Source: Anaerolineaceae bacterium 4572_78 (GTDB taxonomy: Bacteria; Chloroflexota; Anaerolineae; 4572-78). From it: DNA of 41,050 bases. The stretch covers positions 1-41,050 of the forward strand of contig NBMH01000015.1 of assembly GCA_002084875.1 (NCBI GenBank). Direction: 5' to 3'. Shown in pieces: positions 9,409 to 19,000 of this stretch (position 1 is its first letter; each line of letters starts with the position of its first letter). The notes below the pieces were generated by a model. The model worked only from the letters and a program-made list of their open reading frames with translations. It had not been told where the DNA came from and did no database searches. Position numbers and translations under genes: made by a program.

Positions 9409-10155
9409 TTAACGCCGCAACAAGGCATTATGCAATAATAACTGTCCTATCATATTAGCAATTATCAACTCACATATCCAGCGTATTAGTATAAGACAGG
9501 TGCCAAAAATGATGATTCCCAATGAAACTACCGCATACAAAACAAGTTCATCTACCCAATACGTGAATAGGAGACTGGTAACAAAAATTATCATTCCCAA
9601 CGGAGATAAGGTATACAAGAAAATTGCCGTAAATAATATGAGTAAGATGTAATTCCCCAAGTCACGTTTGGCAAAACGAATAATGCTTCTCAAATTAAAT
9701 ACTGATGATAACTTTCCAAGTTTGGCATAGCGGATAAGAATAGCGGGATAAAGGAAAGCAGGTCCAATACCGAGCAAAAATATGCCACAGTTCATGCAAA
9801 ATCCTGTAGCCCACAAACCAATTTGAGCATACTCTAAGTCAAGCCGTTCTTGTTGCCCTAAAAATGCCAGCCCAAAGAATATAAGCATTGTTATAAAAGC
9901 ATAAGCAATAGTAGGAATAAAGTAAACGGAAATACCGATAAAGAGATTTAGACCATCCATAAAATACATACCAATATTATTCCATTTTGGTAATGGATGA
10001 GCCTCACCATCCCGAACATTACGAATCAATTGAATGATATACCCCGTATTTATCAAGCCGATAAGCGGTATCCATGATAAAAATGCTCCGACAATAAACT
10101 TGACAAACCAATTTTCATCATCAAATACATATCTTAGTGCTTTGCCTATATTCAT
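9409..10155 (-). CDS. DUF4013-type integral membrane protein
   Basis: About 248 residues counting from the ATG at 10155, chosen because GAGGATT precedes it at good spacing; a longer frame to 10209 lacks such a site. The start MNIGKALRYVFDDENWFVKFIVGAFLSWIPLIGLINTGYIIQLIRNV, then GEAHPLPKWNN, is typical of the DUF4013 family. Several more hydrophobic segments follow. The family is of unknown function. It is transcribed alone, with a 224-base gap to the sensor kinase downstream. Confidence 0.8.
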   Translation of the reverse strand: MNIGKALRYVFDDENWFVKFIVGAFLSWIPLIGLINTGYIIQLIRNVRDGEAHPLPKWNNIGMYFMDGLNLFIGISVYFIPTIAYAFITMLIFFGLAFLGQQERLDLEYAQIGLWATGFCMNCGIFLLGIGPAFLYPAILIRYAKLGKLSSVFNLRSIIRFAKRDLGNYILLILFTAIFLYTLSPLGMIIFVTSLLFTYWVDELVLYAVVSLGIIIFGTCLILIRWICELIIANMIGQLLLHNALLRR

Positions 10156-10484
10156 AGAATCCTCATGTTGGACAAATTCGACATGATTTTTAATCATGTG
10201 GCTACACAATGGAGCGAAAAAGCTTGCTTTTTCATGTCAAAAATAGCATCGAACAACCCTAGGGGCGTGGTGAACGGTTATCCACGAATCATCTTCAGGG
10301 TGTTATTATCTCGTATGTGATTTAATTATTAAACTCTTATCATCGAAAAAGTATAGGTTATGTGGTTTATGTTGTCAAGTTTGATATTAATTTTTCATCA
10401 CCTCATTAGTGCTACAAATTAGCAAAATTCTTAGCGACATGCTATCATGTGGTTTTTAATCACAGGAGCAACAAAGGAAAAATA
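10156..10484. other. Intergenic region with two dispersed repeat fragments
   Basis: This holds the divergent upstream regions of the DUF4013 gene and glnA. It carries a GGAGCG...CTTG...CATG palindromic repeat at 10211-10237 and a diverged copy of the MITE-like end at 10244-10260 (TAGCATCGAACAACCCT). No convincing -35/-10 pair for glnA was found by eye; the rest shows nothing recognisable. Confidence 0.5.
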
Positions 10485-11837
10485 ATGTTTACCAAAAAAG
10501 AAGAAGTAATTACATTTATTAAAAAAAATCACATTTCCATGATTGATGTTAGGTTTGTGGATTTGTTTGGTAGGTGGCACCATATCACCTTACCTGCAAA
10601 AAGCATTGACGAAGTGTTTAGCAAAGGTGTAGGATTTGATGGCTCAAGTATTCCTGGCTTTAAGAGTGTCGAAGCTGGAGACATGATTGCTATTCCCGAT
10701 GTGGAAACTGCCCATCTTGACCCTTTTTGGAATAAACCAACTTTGGGCATGATTTGTTCTCTCCATGAAGCGGATACAAAAGAACCATTTGCTTCTGACC
10801 CAAGAACAGTTGCACAACGAGCTAACGACCGCATGGAGTCAATTGGTGTGGGTGATACAATATTGTGGGGTCCAGAGTTTGAATTTCATTTGTTTGATAA
10901 AGTATGTTACAGCTCTAAACCTCATGAACAGCGTTATTCTGTAGATACCATAGAAGGTGAATGGCATGCAAATGAGCCTGGTTTGGGCAATACCATACCT
11001 GCTCAAAAAGGATATCATATCATTCCCCCGAAAGATAGTTCGTATAATATTCGTTCCGAAATATGTGAACTAATCGAAGACATGGATATTGCAATTAAAT
11101 ATCATCATCATGAGGTCGGGGCTGAATCTCAAGTCGAAATTGAAACTGAGCTATACCCCATGATGAAAATGGCGGATGCGGTTACGCTCATTAAATATAT
11201 TGTGCGAATGGTGGCAAATGACCACCACAAAACGGCAACGTTTATGCCAAAGCCGCTTTATGAACGAGCAGGGAATGGCATGCATTTTCACACTGCCATG
11301 TATTATATCGGCGGCATGCTCACACATGGGCGGGCATTGCTTGCTCTGACAAATCCTAGTACCAATTCATATAAACGACTTTTGCCTGGCTTTGAGGCAC
11401 CGACCAAGATGATTTTTGGAGCGGCAAATCGAAGTGCGGCAATTCGCATACCAAAATATGCCACTGCTCCCGAAGATAAACGAATTGAATTTCGTTGTCC
11501 TGATGCCATGTGTAATCCATATCTGGCAATGGCTGCCATGCTGATGGCTGGACTTGATGGCATCGAAAACAAAATTGACCCTAGGGAACACAACATGGGT
11601 CCGTTTGATGTCAACATTGCTAACATGCCCCAAGAAAAAATTGAGCAATTAATTTCTGCTCCAACTACTTTAGAGGAAGCCTTAAATGCCTTAAAAAATG
11701 ACCATGCATTTCTTTTAAAGGGGAATGTATTTTCTAATCAAATGATAGAGGCTTGGATTGAGGCAAAATATCAAGAATATCGAGCTGTAAAGGATCGCCC
11801 TCATCCTTATGAGTTATCTTTATATTATGATTTGTAG
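10485..11837 (+). CDS. glnA: Glutamine synthetase, type I
   Basis: A 450-residue enzyme making glutamine from glutamate, ammonia and ATP. The start at 10485 is chosen because AAAGGA lies about eight bases upstream; an in-frame start at 10449 has no such site. Landmarks: GVGFDGSSIPGF near residue 55, metal-binding ILWGPEFEFHLF, GAESQVEIE, GNGMHFHTAM, NRSAAIRIP and RIEFRCPDAMCNPYLAMAAMLMAGLDGI. In the place of the adenylylation motif (usually NLYDLPPEE) the protein reads GPFDVNIANMPQEK with no tyrosine, which suggests it is not controlled by GlnE-type adenylylation. The length fits the short type I class. It stands alone between two divergent or convergent neighbours. Confidence 0.96.
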   Translation: MFTKKEEVITFIKKNHISMIDVRFVDLFGRWHHITLPAKSIDEVFSKGVGFDGSSIPGFKSVEAGDMIAIPDVETAHLDPFWNKPTLGMICSLHEADTKEPFASDPRTVAQRANDRMESIGVGDTILWGPEFEFHLFDKVCYSSKPHEQRYSVDTIEGEWHANEPGLGNTIPAQKGYHIIPPKDSSYNIRSEICELIEDMDIAIKYHHHEVGAESQVEIETELYPMMKMADAVTLIKYIVRMVANDHHKTATFMPKPLYERAGNGMHFHTAMYYIGGMLTHGRALLALTNPSTNSYKRLLPGFEAPTKMIFGAANRSAAIRIPKYATAPEDKRIEFRCPDAMCNPYLAMAAMLMAGLDGIENKIDPREHNMGPFDVNIANMPQEKIEQLISAPTTLEEALNALKNDHAFLLKGNVFSNQMIEAWIEAKYQEYRAVKDRPHPYELSLYYDL

Positions 11838-11945
11838 TTAGGGCTAGGAATTAGGAGCGTCAAAGCTTGATTTGACATGTTGGAAGTTTGGATAATGTAG
11901 CCGTGATTTCCAATCATGCATAATCGCAATTGGAAATTGCGTCTA
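11838..11945. repeat. Intergenic palindromes between convergent glnA and fabF
   Basis: The first palindrome is GGAGCGTCAAAGCTTGATTTGACATG (11854-11879), with GTCAAA/TTTGAC arms, one of three related copies in the window. The second runs from 11898 to about 11945: GTAGCCGTGATTTCC inverted against GCAATTGGAAATTGCGTCTAC. A related half recurs at about 29836-29856. Lying between convergent genes, they could end transcription from both sides, though neither has a clear T-run. Confidence 0.45.
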
Positions 11946-13190
11946 CTAATTCGACCCGTTATATTTTCTCAAGGCAAGAACCACATTATGTCCCCCAAAT
12001 CCAAAAGCATTTATTAATGCCACTTGAGTTTGTTGCTGACGGGCAGTATGGGGAACATAATCCAAATCACATTCAGGGTCGGGATATTCTAAATTGATGG
12101 TGGGCGGGATAATTCCATGTGCAAAACCTAAGACACTTGCTAAAGTAGATAATGCTCCAGCCGCTCCGAGTGTATGCCCAATCATAGATTTAGTGGCAGT
12201 AACAGGAATTTGATAGGCACGTTTGCCAAAAACGGCTTTAATTGCTTTTGTTTCGGCGCTATCATTGATGGGCGTGCTTGTGCCATGGGCATAAATCACA
12301 TCAACTTCATTTGACGATAAACCAGCATATTTGATGGCTTTCTCCATTGCCTGAATAGCACCTTTACCATCTTCGCGTGGAGCAGTGATATGGTAGGCAT
12401 CTCCCGTTAAGGCACCACCCAACACCTCCGCATAAATACGAGCCTGACGAGCCAAAGCATGTTCTTCTTTTTCCAAAATCATGACCGCAGCACCTTCCCC
12501 TTGCACAAATCCATTTCGTTTAGCATCAAAGGGGCGACTAGCTCCTTGTGGATTGTCGTTATAATTCGATGTAGCTCGCATGCGACCAAATGCAGCTACG
12601 ATAACAGGCGATAAAACCCCTTCGACCCCTCCAGTGATAATAACATCGGCTTCACCTCGTTTTAATAGATGATATGCCTCAACAAAAGCATAATTACCAC
12701 TTGCACAAGCTAATGCCGATGTTAAAACGGGACCCATTGCTCCCGTTTCAATTGACACTTGGGAAGAAGTTGTGTTAGCAATTATCATCGGCATGTAAAA
12801 TGGTCCAATGCTCCGTGGTCCTCTTTTATCTAACAGGAGGGTAGATTCTTCCATCAAGCTAATTCCACCACCACCAGTATTAATAACCACTCCAACTGAA
12901 CTTGCATTGTCAGAGGTGATGTTAAAATTTGCATCAGCTAATGCTTGGTGCGTGGCGACTAGGGCAAATTGAGTTGGGCGAGCCGTTCGTCTAGCTAATT
13001 TCTTCGATAAGTAATCATGCGGATTAAAATTTTTTACTTCGCATGCAATTTGTGAATGGTAGCCTGTAGGGTCAAAACTCATGATACGTCCTGTCCCCGA
13101 TACCCCATTTTTGAGATTTTCCCAAAACGTGGCAACATCATTTCCTATTGGTGTGACTGCACCTAAACCTGTGATAACAATACGTGACAT
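11946..13190 (-). CDS. fabF: 3-oxoacyl-[acyl-carrier-protein] synthase II
   Basis: A 414-residue condensing enzyme, full length. It elongates acyl-ACP with malonyl-ACP in fatty-acid synthesis. The N-terminus MSRIVITGLGAVTPIGNDV is typical. The catalytic triad is complete: the nucleophile Cys in ALACASGNYA (about residue 163), His in YAHGTSTPINDSAE and His in KSMIGHTLGAAGAL. The C-terminus NAFGFGGHNVVLALRKY is also conserved. It is a monocistronic minus-strand gene with no other fab genes near it. Nothing is unusual in its sequence. Confidence 0.95.
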   Translation of the reverse strand: MSRIVITGLGAVTPIGNDVATFWENLKNGVSGTGRIMSFDPTGYHSQIACEVKNFNPHDYLSKKLARRTARPTQFALVATHQALADANFNITSDNASSVGVVINTGGGGISLMEESTLLLDKRGPRSIGPFYMPMIIANTTSSQVSIETGAMGPVLTSALACASGNYAFVEAYHLLKRGEADVIITGGVEGVLSPVIVAAFGRMRATSNYNDNPQGASRPFDAKRNGFVQGEGAAVMILEKEEHALARQARIYAEVLGGALTGDAYHITAPREDGKGAIQAMEKAIKYAGLSSNEVDVIYAHGTSTPINDSAETKAIKAVFGKRAYQIPVTATKSMIGHTLGAAGALSTLASVLGFAHGIIPPTINLEYPDPECDLDYVPHTARQQQTQVALINAFGFGGHNVVLALRKYNGSN

Positions 13191-13336
13191 TATGTTTCCT
13201 CGCTATTTAAAATTCTCTTTATTATATACTAATTTTGCCAGTCAGAGAAATTTGCACTTATATAATGGAGTCCTTACTTCAACCAGGTCACAATTCTGTA
13301 GAAAACTATTGACATGCATAGATATTAATCAACAGT

Positions 13337-13534
13337 TTACTTACACGGGTGCAACCAGCCCTCTAACCTGTCCTTTGGCAAGTGAGTTATGCCAAACTTC
13401 GGTTTACTTTTACGCAAAATGTTATATGCCCCATTCACATCGGCATTGATTAAAATGCCTGTTTTTGAACGGTACAATCCTCGTTTAACTCGTTTGCCAC
13501 TAAAAACGTAAGATTGTTGCGGATTGTACTTTTT
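13337..13534 (-). pseudogene. tnpB (IS200/IS605-type OrfB) C-terminal remnant
   Basis: The last 65 or so residues of a TnpB nuclease: KKYNPQQSYVFSGKRVKRGLYRSKTG then ILINADVNGAYNILRK. The Asp in NADVNGA is the last catalytic RuvC residue. The rest of the gene, including the other RuvC residues and the zinc-finger region, is absent; the frame continues upstream into unrelated residues. TnpB is an RNA-guided nuclease of IS605-type elements. The guide RNA would overlap or follow this 3' end (about 13200-13400), but I cannot identify it by eye. Confidence 0.75.
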
Positions 13535-13595
13535 TGGGGTAGTCCTGTATACATAATGATTTGCAAAAAAGAAACAATCAAGATATAATGAAATC

Positions 13596-13871
13596 ATGGA
13601 AAATCAAAAATGTCAAAATAAATGTCCAAGATGTCAAAGTGAAGAAGTTGTCAAAAATGGCCATATCCATAATGGCAAACAAAGATATATATGTAAGCAA
13701 TGTGGTCGGCAGTTCGTTAAAGACCCACAAAATAAGCCTGTTTCAGATGAGCAGAAAGCACTCATTGACAAGTTGCTATTAGAAAAAATCCCTCTCGCAG
13801 GCATTGCTCGTGTAGTCGGCGTTTCAGAACGATGGCTACAAAACTATGTCAATGTGGTGTATGATAAATGA
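13596..13871 (+). pseudogene. IS1-family transposase N-terminal fragment
   Basis: A 91-residue frame with a zinc-finger start (CPRCQSEEVVKNGHIHNGKQRYICKQCGRQF; four Cys) followed by the helix-turn-helix ALIDKLLLEKIPLAGIARVVGVSERWLQNYV. This matches the N-terminal DNA-binding half of IS1-like transposases. The DDE catalytic half is missing, because the frame stops at 13871 and beta-propeller sequence follows. No terminal inverted repeats were recognised. It lies head to head with the tnpB remnant, which points to nested or successive insertions. Confidence 0.75.
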
Positions 13872-14143
13872 TAAGGTACCACAAAAGGTTTATTGCTCGT
13901 GTACCAGTGCCATATACACCCGCCAAAATGGTAATAGACCCCTTGACTGAAAATGTGTATGTGACTAGTATTTATGCTGATGTATTAACAGCTATTCAAG
14001 GCACGGAGGTTTTAACTACTTACAAAACAGGCTGGCTTCCTTTTGGTATTGGTGTAAATCCTGCTAATGGTTGGGTGTATGTATCGAATACGAATGACCA
14101 TAGTGTCACTATTTTGGGTTTTGAGGAGGATGTGTTAGAATAG
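13868..14143 (+). pseudogene. YVTN-type beta-propeller fragment
   Basis: About 90 residues with two propeller blades: PAKMVIDPLTENVYVTSIYADVL and PFGIGVNPANGWVYVSNTNDHSVTIL. Such repeats normally number six or seven in an extracytoplasmic propeller, so this is a C-terminal fragment. Its 5' part is replaced by the IS1 remnant, and the start overlaps that frame by four bases. It is probably what is left of a surface protein interrupted by the insertion. Confidence 0.6.
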
Positions 14144-14183
14144 TTTGGCTTGAAGAATAAAAACCAACTCTATAGTTTCTTCT

Positions 14184-14441
14184 CGTGCCTACGCTCTGCG
14201 TAGGCACGCACACGGGGCACTCTGCGTAGGCACGCACACAGGGCACTCTGCGTAGGCACACACACGGGGCACTCTGCGTAGGCACGCACACGGGGCACTC
14301 TGCGTAGGCACGCACACGGGGCACTCTGCGTAGGCACGCACACGGGACACTCTGCGTCCAATCGCATACAGGACACTCTGTGTCCAATCGCATACAGGGC
14401 ACTCTGTGTCCAATCGCATACAGGACACTCTGTGTCCAATC
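14184..14441. repeat. 26-bp tandem repeat array, two unit types, with a flanking perfect hairpin
   Basis: Nine full units and a partial one, each exactly 26 bases, run from 14194. Units 1-6 read CTCTGCGTAGGCACGCACAC plus GGGGCA with minor changes (to 14349). Units 7-10 keep the CTCTG(C/T)GT start but switch to CCAATCGCATACAGG(G/A)CA (14350-14441). Just before the array CGTGCCTACG (14184-14193) pairs with CGTAGGCACG (14199-14208) around a CTCTG loop, so the first unit is the right arm of a 10-bp stem. There are no unique spacers. The minus-strand frames across it encode only the periodic repeat and are not genes. Confidence 0.9.
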
Positions 14442-14545
14442 AATTATTTTTATTATCAAAGAGGCAGTGCCAAGTAACCCTGCCCCATAGCGAGGGCAAC
14501 CATAAAGGATTGCCCATACTATTTTCATAACAAAGGAGTATCAAA

Positions 14546-15861
14546 ATGAAACACACATTTCATAAATTACAAAACACCATAATAACGATTGGTGTATTAT
14601 TAACAGTTGTCATAATAGGGGGAGGGTAGATTATTGCTAGAGAAATCTCTCTCGGCAAAAACCAACACCATCACCATTGAGGACATCGTCGTCCAACTTA
14701 ACGACTATCATGAAGGTGGTCAGATTTATGGTCCAGGTGCAGCTGGTATTTATAACAGCCTATCCTAAAAACTAGACGGTGCCATTGATGCCCGTGATAG
14801 AGGGCAACCGCATGTGGTCTGCAATAAACTAAATGCCTTCATCAACGAGGTAGAAGCAAAACGGGATAAGCAGCCAAATGGCATTGAGTCAACTGCGGCT
14901 GATAATTTAATCAGCATGGCAGGGCAGATAACTGGAAACTTTTGTGAGGTAACAGTTACGCCTGAACCGACCATGTCAGGCACAGTTGAATCCACATCAT
15001 CCCCACAAGCAACTCTCACGATTCAGCCGACTGGTACAGCGACGGGGAGTGTTGTTTTGTCGCCTGATGAGTGTATCGCCAGTCAAGGCTGTTTTACGGT
15101 TGAATTTCAAGGGTATGAATATACTAATGGTCAAGTACGGTTGACATTTAAAGTGACCAATCACTGCAAATGGGATGTGGGTTATGTGGCCTTGGTACAA
15201 ATAATTGGACTCGCATGTCACCGACAGATGACGATACTTACTCGAGTCGTTTGGGAGATTATCATGTCGAATGGACAAATGAGCATGGGCGGGCTGGTTT
15301 TGCTAGTGTGAAGTTTGAAACGCTGTTTGATGGATTTGGTAAAAACAAATCGGATACCTTCCGCATGTATGTCACCGATTTTGACTCTGATACGTCTATG
15401 CAAGTGCAAGTGCATGCAGGTTTGCAACGGGAACGATTTAGCTTTGATTTGACGGAAAACACATGCTTGCCACACCCCTATCCCGAACCTTCGTACATGA
15501 GTTTACGGCTCGAATTACGAGGAGAATTGACCCCAACGATTAAAATTATTTCGCATCAATCTGCTCAAACGGAAACGTTTTACATTAAACCCGTGATAAA
15601 ATCCGTAACCATGCCCATCACACCGTTGAATCGTATCTCGCAAAAGCACCCATATCAAATACCCAAAACATACAACGACGACTTGGAATTTATGAATGGT
15701 TGGACCCAGCTTGCCCATGAAGATTTTGAATCGATTGCTTTTTTAGGGGACACCCCCAATGATTGGGGGATGAAGCTGGTCGCATTATGATTGATAGTGG
15801 TTGTTGTGTAACGGAATATTATTTTCCTGGCAAAAACTTGCTGAATGGCGGCACAAAGTAA
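14546..15861 (+). pseudogene. Secreted multidomain protein, decayed (frameshifts and a nonsense codon)
   Basis: A good ribosome binding site (AAGGAG, 14533-14538) precedes ATG 14546 and a signal-like start MKHTFHKLQNTIITIGVLLTVVIIGGG, which hits TAG at 14627. The frame is regained (+1) after the G5 run at 14618-14622 as LLEKSLSAKTNTITIEDIVVQL, then meets TAA at 14766 in SLS*KLDGAID (CAA to TAA would fit), followed by CNKLNAFINEVEAK. Another shift near 15192 joins CKWDVGYVA to GTNNWTRMSPTDDDTYSS, and one at the G5 run 15765-15769 joins FLGDTPNDWG to DEAGRIMIDSGCC, ending with TAA at 15859-15861. So at least four lesions are present. The domains look extracellular; the ligand is unknown. Confidence 0.75.
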
Positions 15862-15867
15862 ATAAAG

Positions 15868-15901
15868 AGACATGAAAGGTTTTTAAAAACCTTTCATGTC
15901 T
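15868..15901. repeat. 34-bp perfect palindrome (family with 26350-26383 and 40537-40570)
   Basis: AGACATGAAAGGTTTTT (15868-15884) is followed directly by its exact reverse complement (15885-15901). The same plan, with core GGTTTTTAAAAACC, recurs twice in the window. The downstream bases TAACCATAGAAGTT resemble those after the copy at 40537 (TAACCATGGACGTT), so the repeat unit is longer than the palindrome. It begins six bases after the pseudogene stop and could also act as a terminator. Confidence 0.8.
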
Positions 15902-15934
15902 TAACCATAGAAGTTGTGGATAATTATTCACTCC

Positions 15935-15969
15935 CCCATCGTTCCGACGCAGAGCATTGGAACGATGGG
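15935..15969. repeat. 11-bp stem hairpin, CCCATCGTTCC / GGAACGATGGG
   Basis: Perfect arms at 15935-15945 and 15959-15969 surround a 13-base loop, GACGCAGAGCATT. The loop shares the CGCAGAG motif (complement CTCTGCG) with the tandem array at 14194, which suggests the array may have grown from such a hairpin. Confidence 0.65.
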
Positions 15970-15994
15970 AATGAACGGTTACAGTTGTGAATAA

Positions 15995-16042
15995 GGAGCG
16001 TCAAACCTTGGTTTGACATGACAAAGCAAGCGTTGTCGCTCC
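15995..16042. repeat. GGAGCG...CGCTCC dispersed palindromic repeat
   Basis: GGAGCG (15995-16000) and CGCTCC (16037-16042) bracket an inner palindrome GTCAAACCTTGGTTTGAC (16000-16017). Related copies are at 10211-10237 and 11854-11879, and an end-like piece (TTTTGTCGCTCC) lies at about 40585. It is immediately downstream of the 16050 gene on the minus strand. Confidence 0.5.
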
Positions 16043-16049
16043 AAATCTA

Positions 16050-19000
16050 TTAATTTCCCTTCAATTCCACAATTGTATTAGACTGTAAACTATTGCCAAT
16101 TTCTCTAATAGCCACTTGCAAGGCTTCCTCTAGCGACTCGGCTCGTTGAATTTTCTCGCTAATTTCATTGATGCGAGCTTCACTAGAGGCTCGTAACTGT
16201 GTTTCATCAAGAAGCCGTAAGTTTTCCGCCGCTTGAGCAAACTGCTCGGCTATTGATTCCACTAAGGCAATTTCTTCTTCAGACCATTGTCGTGTCGAGT
16301 CAATTTCTTGCAAGCCCAATACGCCAATTATCTCACCGCGTAAATTGAGAGGGACAACAAGTTCTGAACCATTATCACTTGACTGTTTTTCGTTATGAGT
16401 TATTGTCTGTTGTTTTGTAACGGCAAAAGGTACTGTAACAGGCAGATGGTCTTTAGGAAAAGTAATTCCTTCTTTAGTTTGTTCATAACCTAGTAATCTA
16501 GTTTTACTTCGATATGTTTCCCATGACTGAACGGTATAACGGCGTTGAGTATTTTCAACAGATTCTAATGCAGTTTGGGTTTCTTTCAATAGCCGTTGAT
16601 TTTCGATGGTAAAGGCAATTTGTGTTTTTAGAGAACGATAAGCCTGTAATTCACGCTCTTCAAACTCATGTGTTTCTTCACCTGTTAGGACTAACATACC
16701 TAGCTGACGCGAACCAACCCACAAAGGTAAAATCATAACTGATTTCACATCCTGCGATTTTAATAAGGCTAATAAACTAGGCATGATATTATTCTCTGTT
16801 TCGATATTACTTGAGTAAAAAATACTCGGGTCCTTGAATATATCAATCCATGTCAAATCAGTGTTTGATGCTCCAAAGTCAGGAGCAGCAACGCTTGAAT
16901 TGTCAAGTCTTTTATATTGCGTTCCAATAGGCAAAGGTGGTTTCCCCTTGCCACTGTGCCAATTTGCCACCACATTCAATATCGCACTCCGACTTCTCTC
17001 TTCTTCCAGTGGAGAGGATGGTGATTGGGTCTGTTCAAATACCATCAATACGGCTTGATTGATAGCTGGAATGGGGACGCTTTCAACGATGGCAGTAATG
17101 ACTTCTTGTAAATCATTAGTGGCACTAATTCGTTGCCCTGCATGATATAATCGTTCGGCTTGAGCGGCTCGCTGTGTGGCTAAATCAACACTGTACAAAT
17201 TTTGGATAGCAACAGCAGCTTGACTCGAAAGTGTGGTTAAACGCCGAATATCTTTTTCCAAAAAGGGTGTTGGTTGACGATAAATGGCATTGATATATCC
17301 AATCCACCTGCCGCCCACAACCAACGGCACAAACAGAATGCTTTTCGCCTGAAACTGCTTAATGTATAATTCCTTTAGCGGACATTCTTCCACGAAACGA
17401 GAGTCATTTTCAATATCTTCAATCAAAACAGGTTCATCATGTGATAATAAACGCTCTAATAACGGAAATTCTGAGAGCAAATAATGAGTCCATGTATTTT
17501 CTACAGGTTCCTCATGCCAACAGCTAAGCATGGAAACTGATTCAGGTTTTTGGGTGGATGTCCATGGGCGGTCAAAATAGTATATACTTACATTGTGAGC
17601 ATCTCGACCGATTAATGTACAGTTGCGGAGAGTGTTGATAATATCATCATAAGTCTGAGCAGTACTTAATTCAGTACCCGCCTCATATAAAATTTCTGTT
17701 TCTGCTAAGGCTTCTTGCTGAGCAAGATTTGCCCGCCGACTGGCAATTATAGCTGCCAGTGGCTCTCGTATTTGACGCAAGATAAACTTTTCATCCGCAG
17801 AAAATTCATGGGGTTTTGTATAGTTGAATGAGACCAATCCTTGCCATCTGCCCGCACTTCGCAGAGGAAGCATAGCTTGGGATTGAAAATTGAATTCCTG
17901 CATTAAATCTTTTTGGGATTGATTCAAACGATGGTCAGTTTTGGTATCGGTTATGAAAAGCGTTTCATCGGGTGTATCAATCCATAATTTTGCCATTGGA
18001 AAATCTTGTACTATAAATCGTTGATGTAATGTATGATGGTGTAGGTACGGTTTCGCTACTGCACTTTCTTGTTCAGGGACGGGAACCTGCACTACTGTGC
18101 TACCATGCCACACAGCTTTTGGTTCGAAAGCAATCAGCTTATTGCTCACGTCAGTTTCAAAGTAATGAAGTACAACGATGACCATGTGTTTGTTGTCGCT
18201 TGCCAAGGCGAGTGTAGCTACAACCTCTGATTCTGTGATTGCCTGAGATAGGTCAGATTCCATTTGGGATAGCTTTTCAAGCTGCATAGCCCGTTGTTGA
18301 GCCTGCTCTAAAAGTTGCCGATTTTCAAGAGTCGAAGCCAGTAAAGAAGCAACTTGTAGTATCAACTGCTCGTCATGTATATCATAAGCATTTAATTCTC
18401 TATGTCCCACATTTAAAGCACCAATCACCTGTCCACTTGTCATCAAAGGAGCAATCATTCCCGATTTCAATCTCATTCTAACTAGAGGTGCCGATATCAT
18501 GCCTGGCATCGCTTCAAGGCTAGGATGAATCATGGTTCGTTTTGTTCGCATCACTTCAGCAACATGTGTGCCTTCAAGATTAAATTTTTCTGCTTGGACA
18601 GACACGATGTTTGTCCTACATGTAGTTTCATCTTCTAGGTTCAAGGAGTACACATGAGCATGTTTGCTATTTTTTTCATTGACTAAGATAACTGTAGCAT
18701 AATGACATTGAACGATATTAGTCATGTTATCTGCCACCACATTGAGTATCTCATTTATATCAGCAGCCAAGTTCAAAGCTGAGCCCATCTCATTTAATAA
18801 ATTCAATCGTTCAGCTTGGGCTTCGGTTTTGGCTAAGGCATCTTGAGTTTGAGCAAAAAGCCTAGCACTTTCTAATGATAACGCCACTTGTTCAGAAATC
18901 GATTTGATTAATGCCAAATCATCTTGCGATAAGGGGTCATCTTCGTCATCGTACACCCCTAACACTCCTATAGTATCATTATGGATTATCATCGGGGCTA

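Noticed and set aside
14184-14441. Regular repeats that look like a CRISPR array
   Set aside because: The 26-base units follow each other with no unique spacers, and no cas genes are near; it is a plain tandem repeat.
14109-14528. Three minus-strand ORFs with Cys-rich repeated peptides (RVPRVRAYAECPVC type)
   Set aside because: They are read-throughs of the 26-bp array in successive frames (26 is not a multiple of 3), lack start signals, and have no conserved domain.
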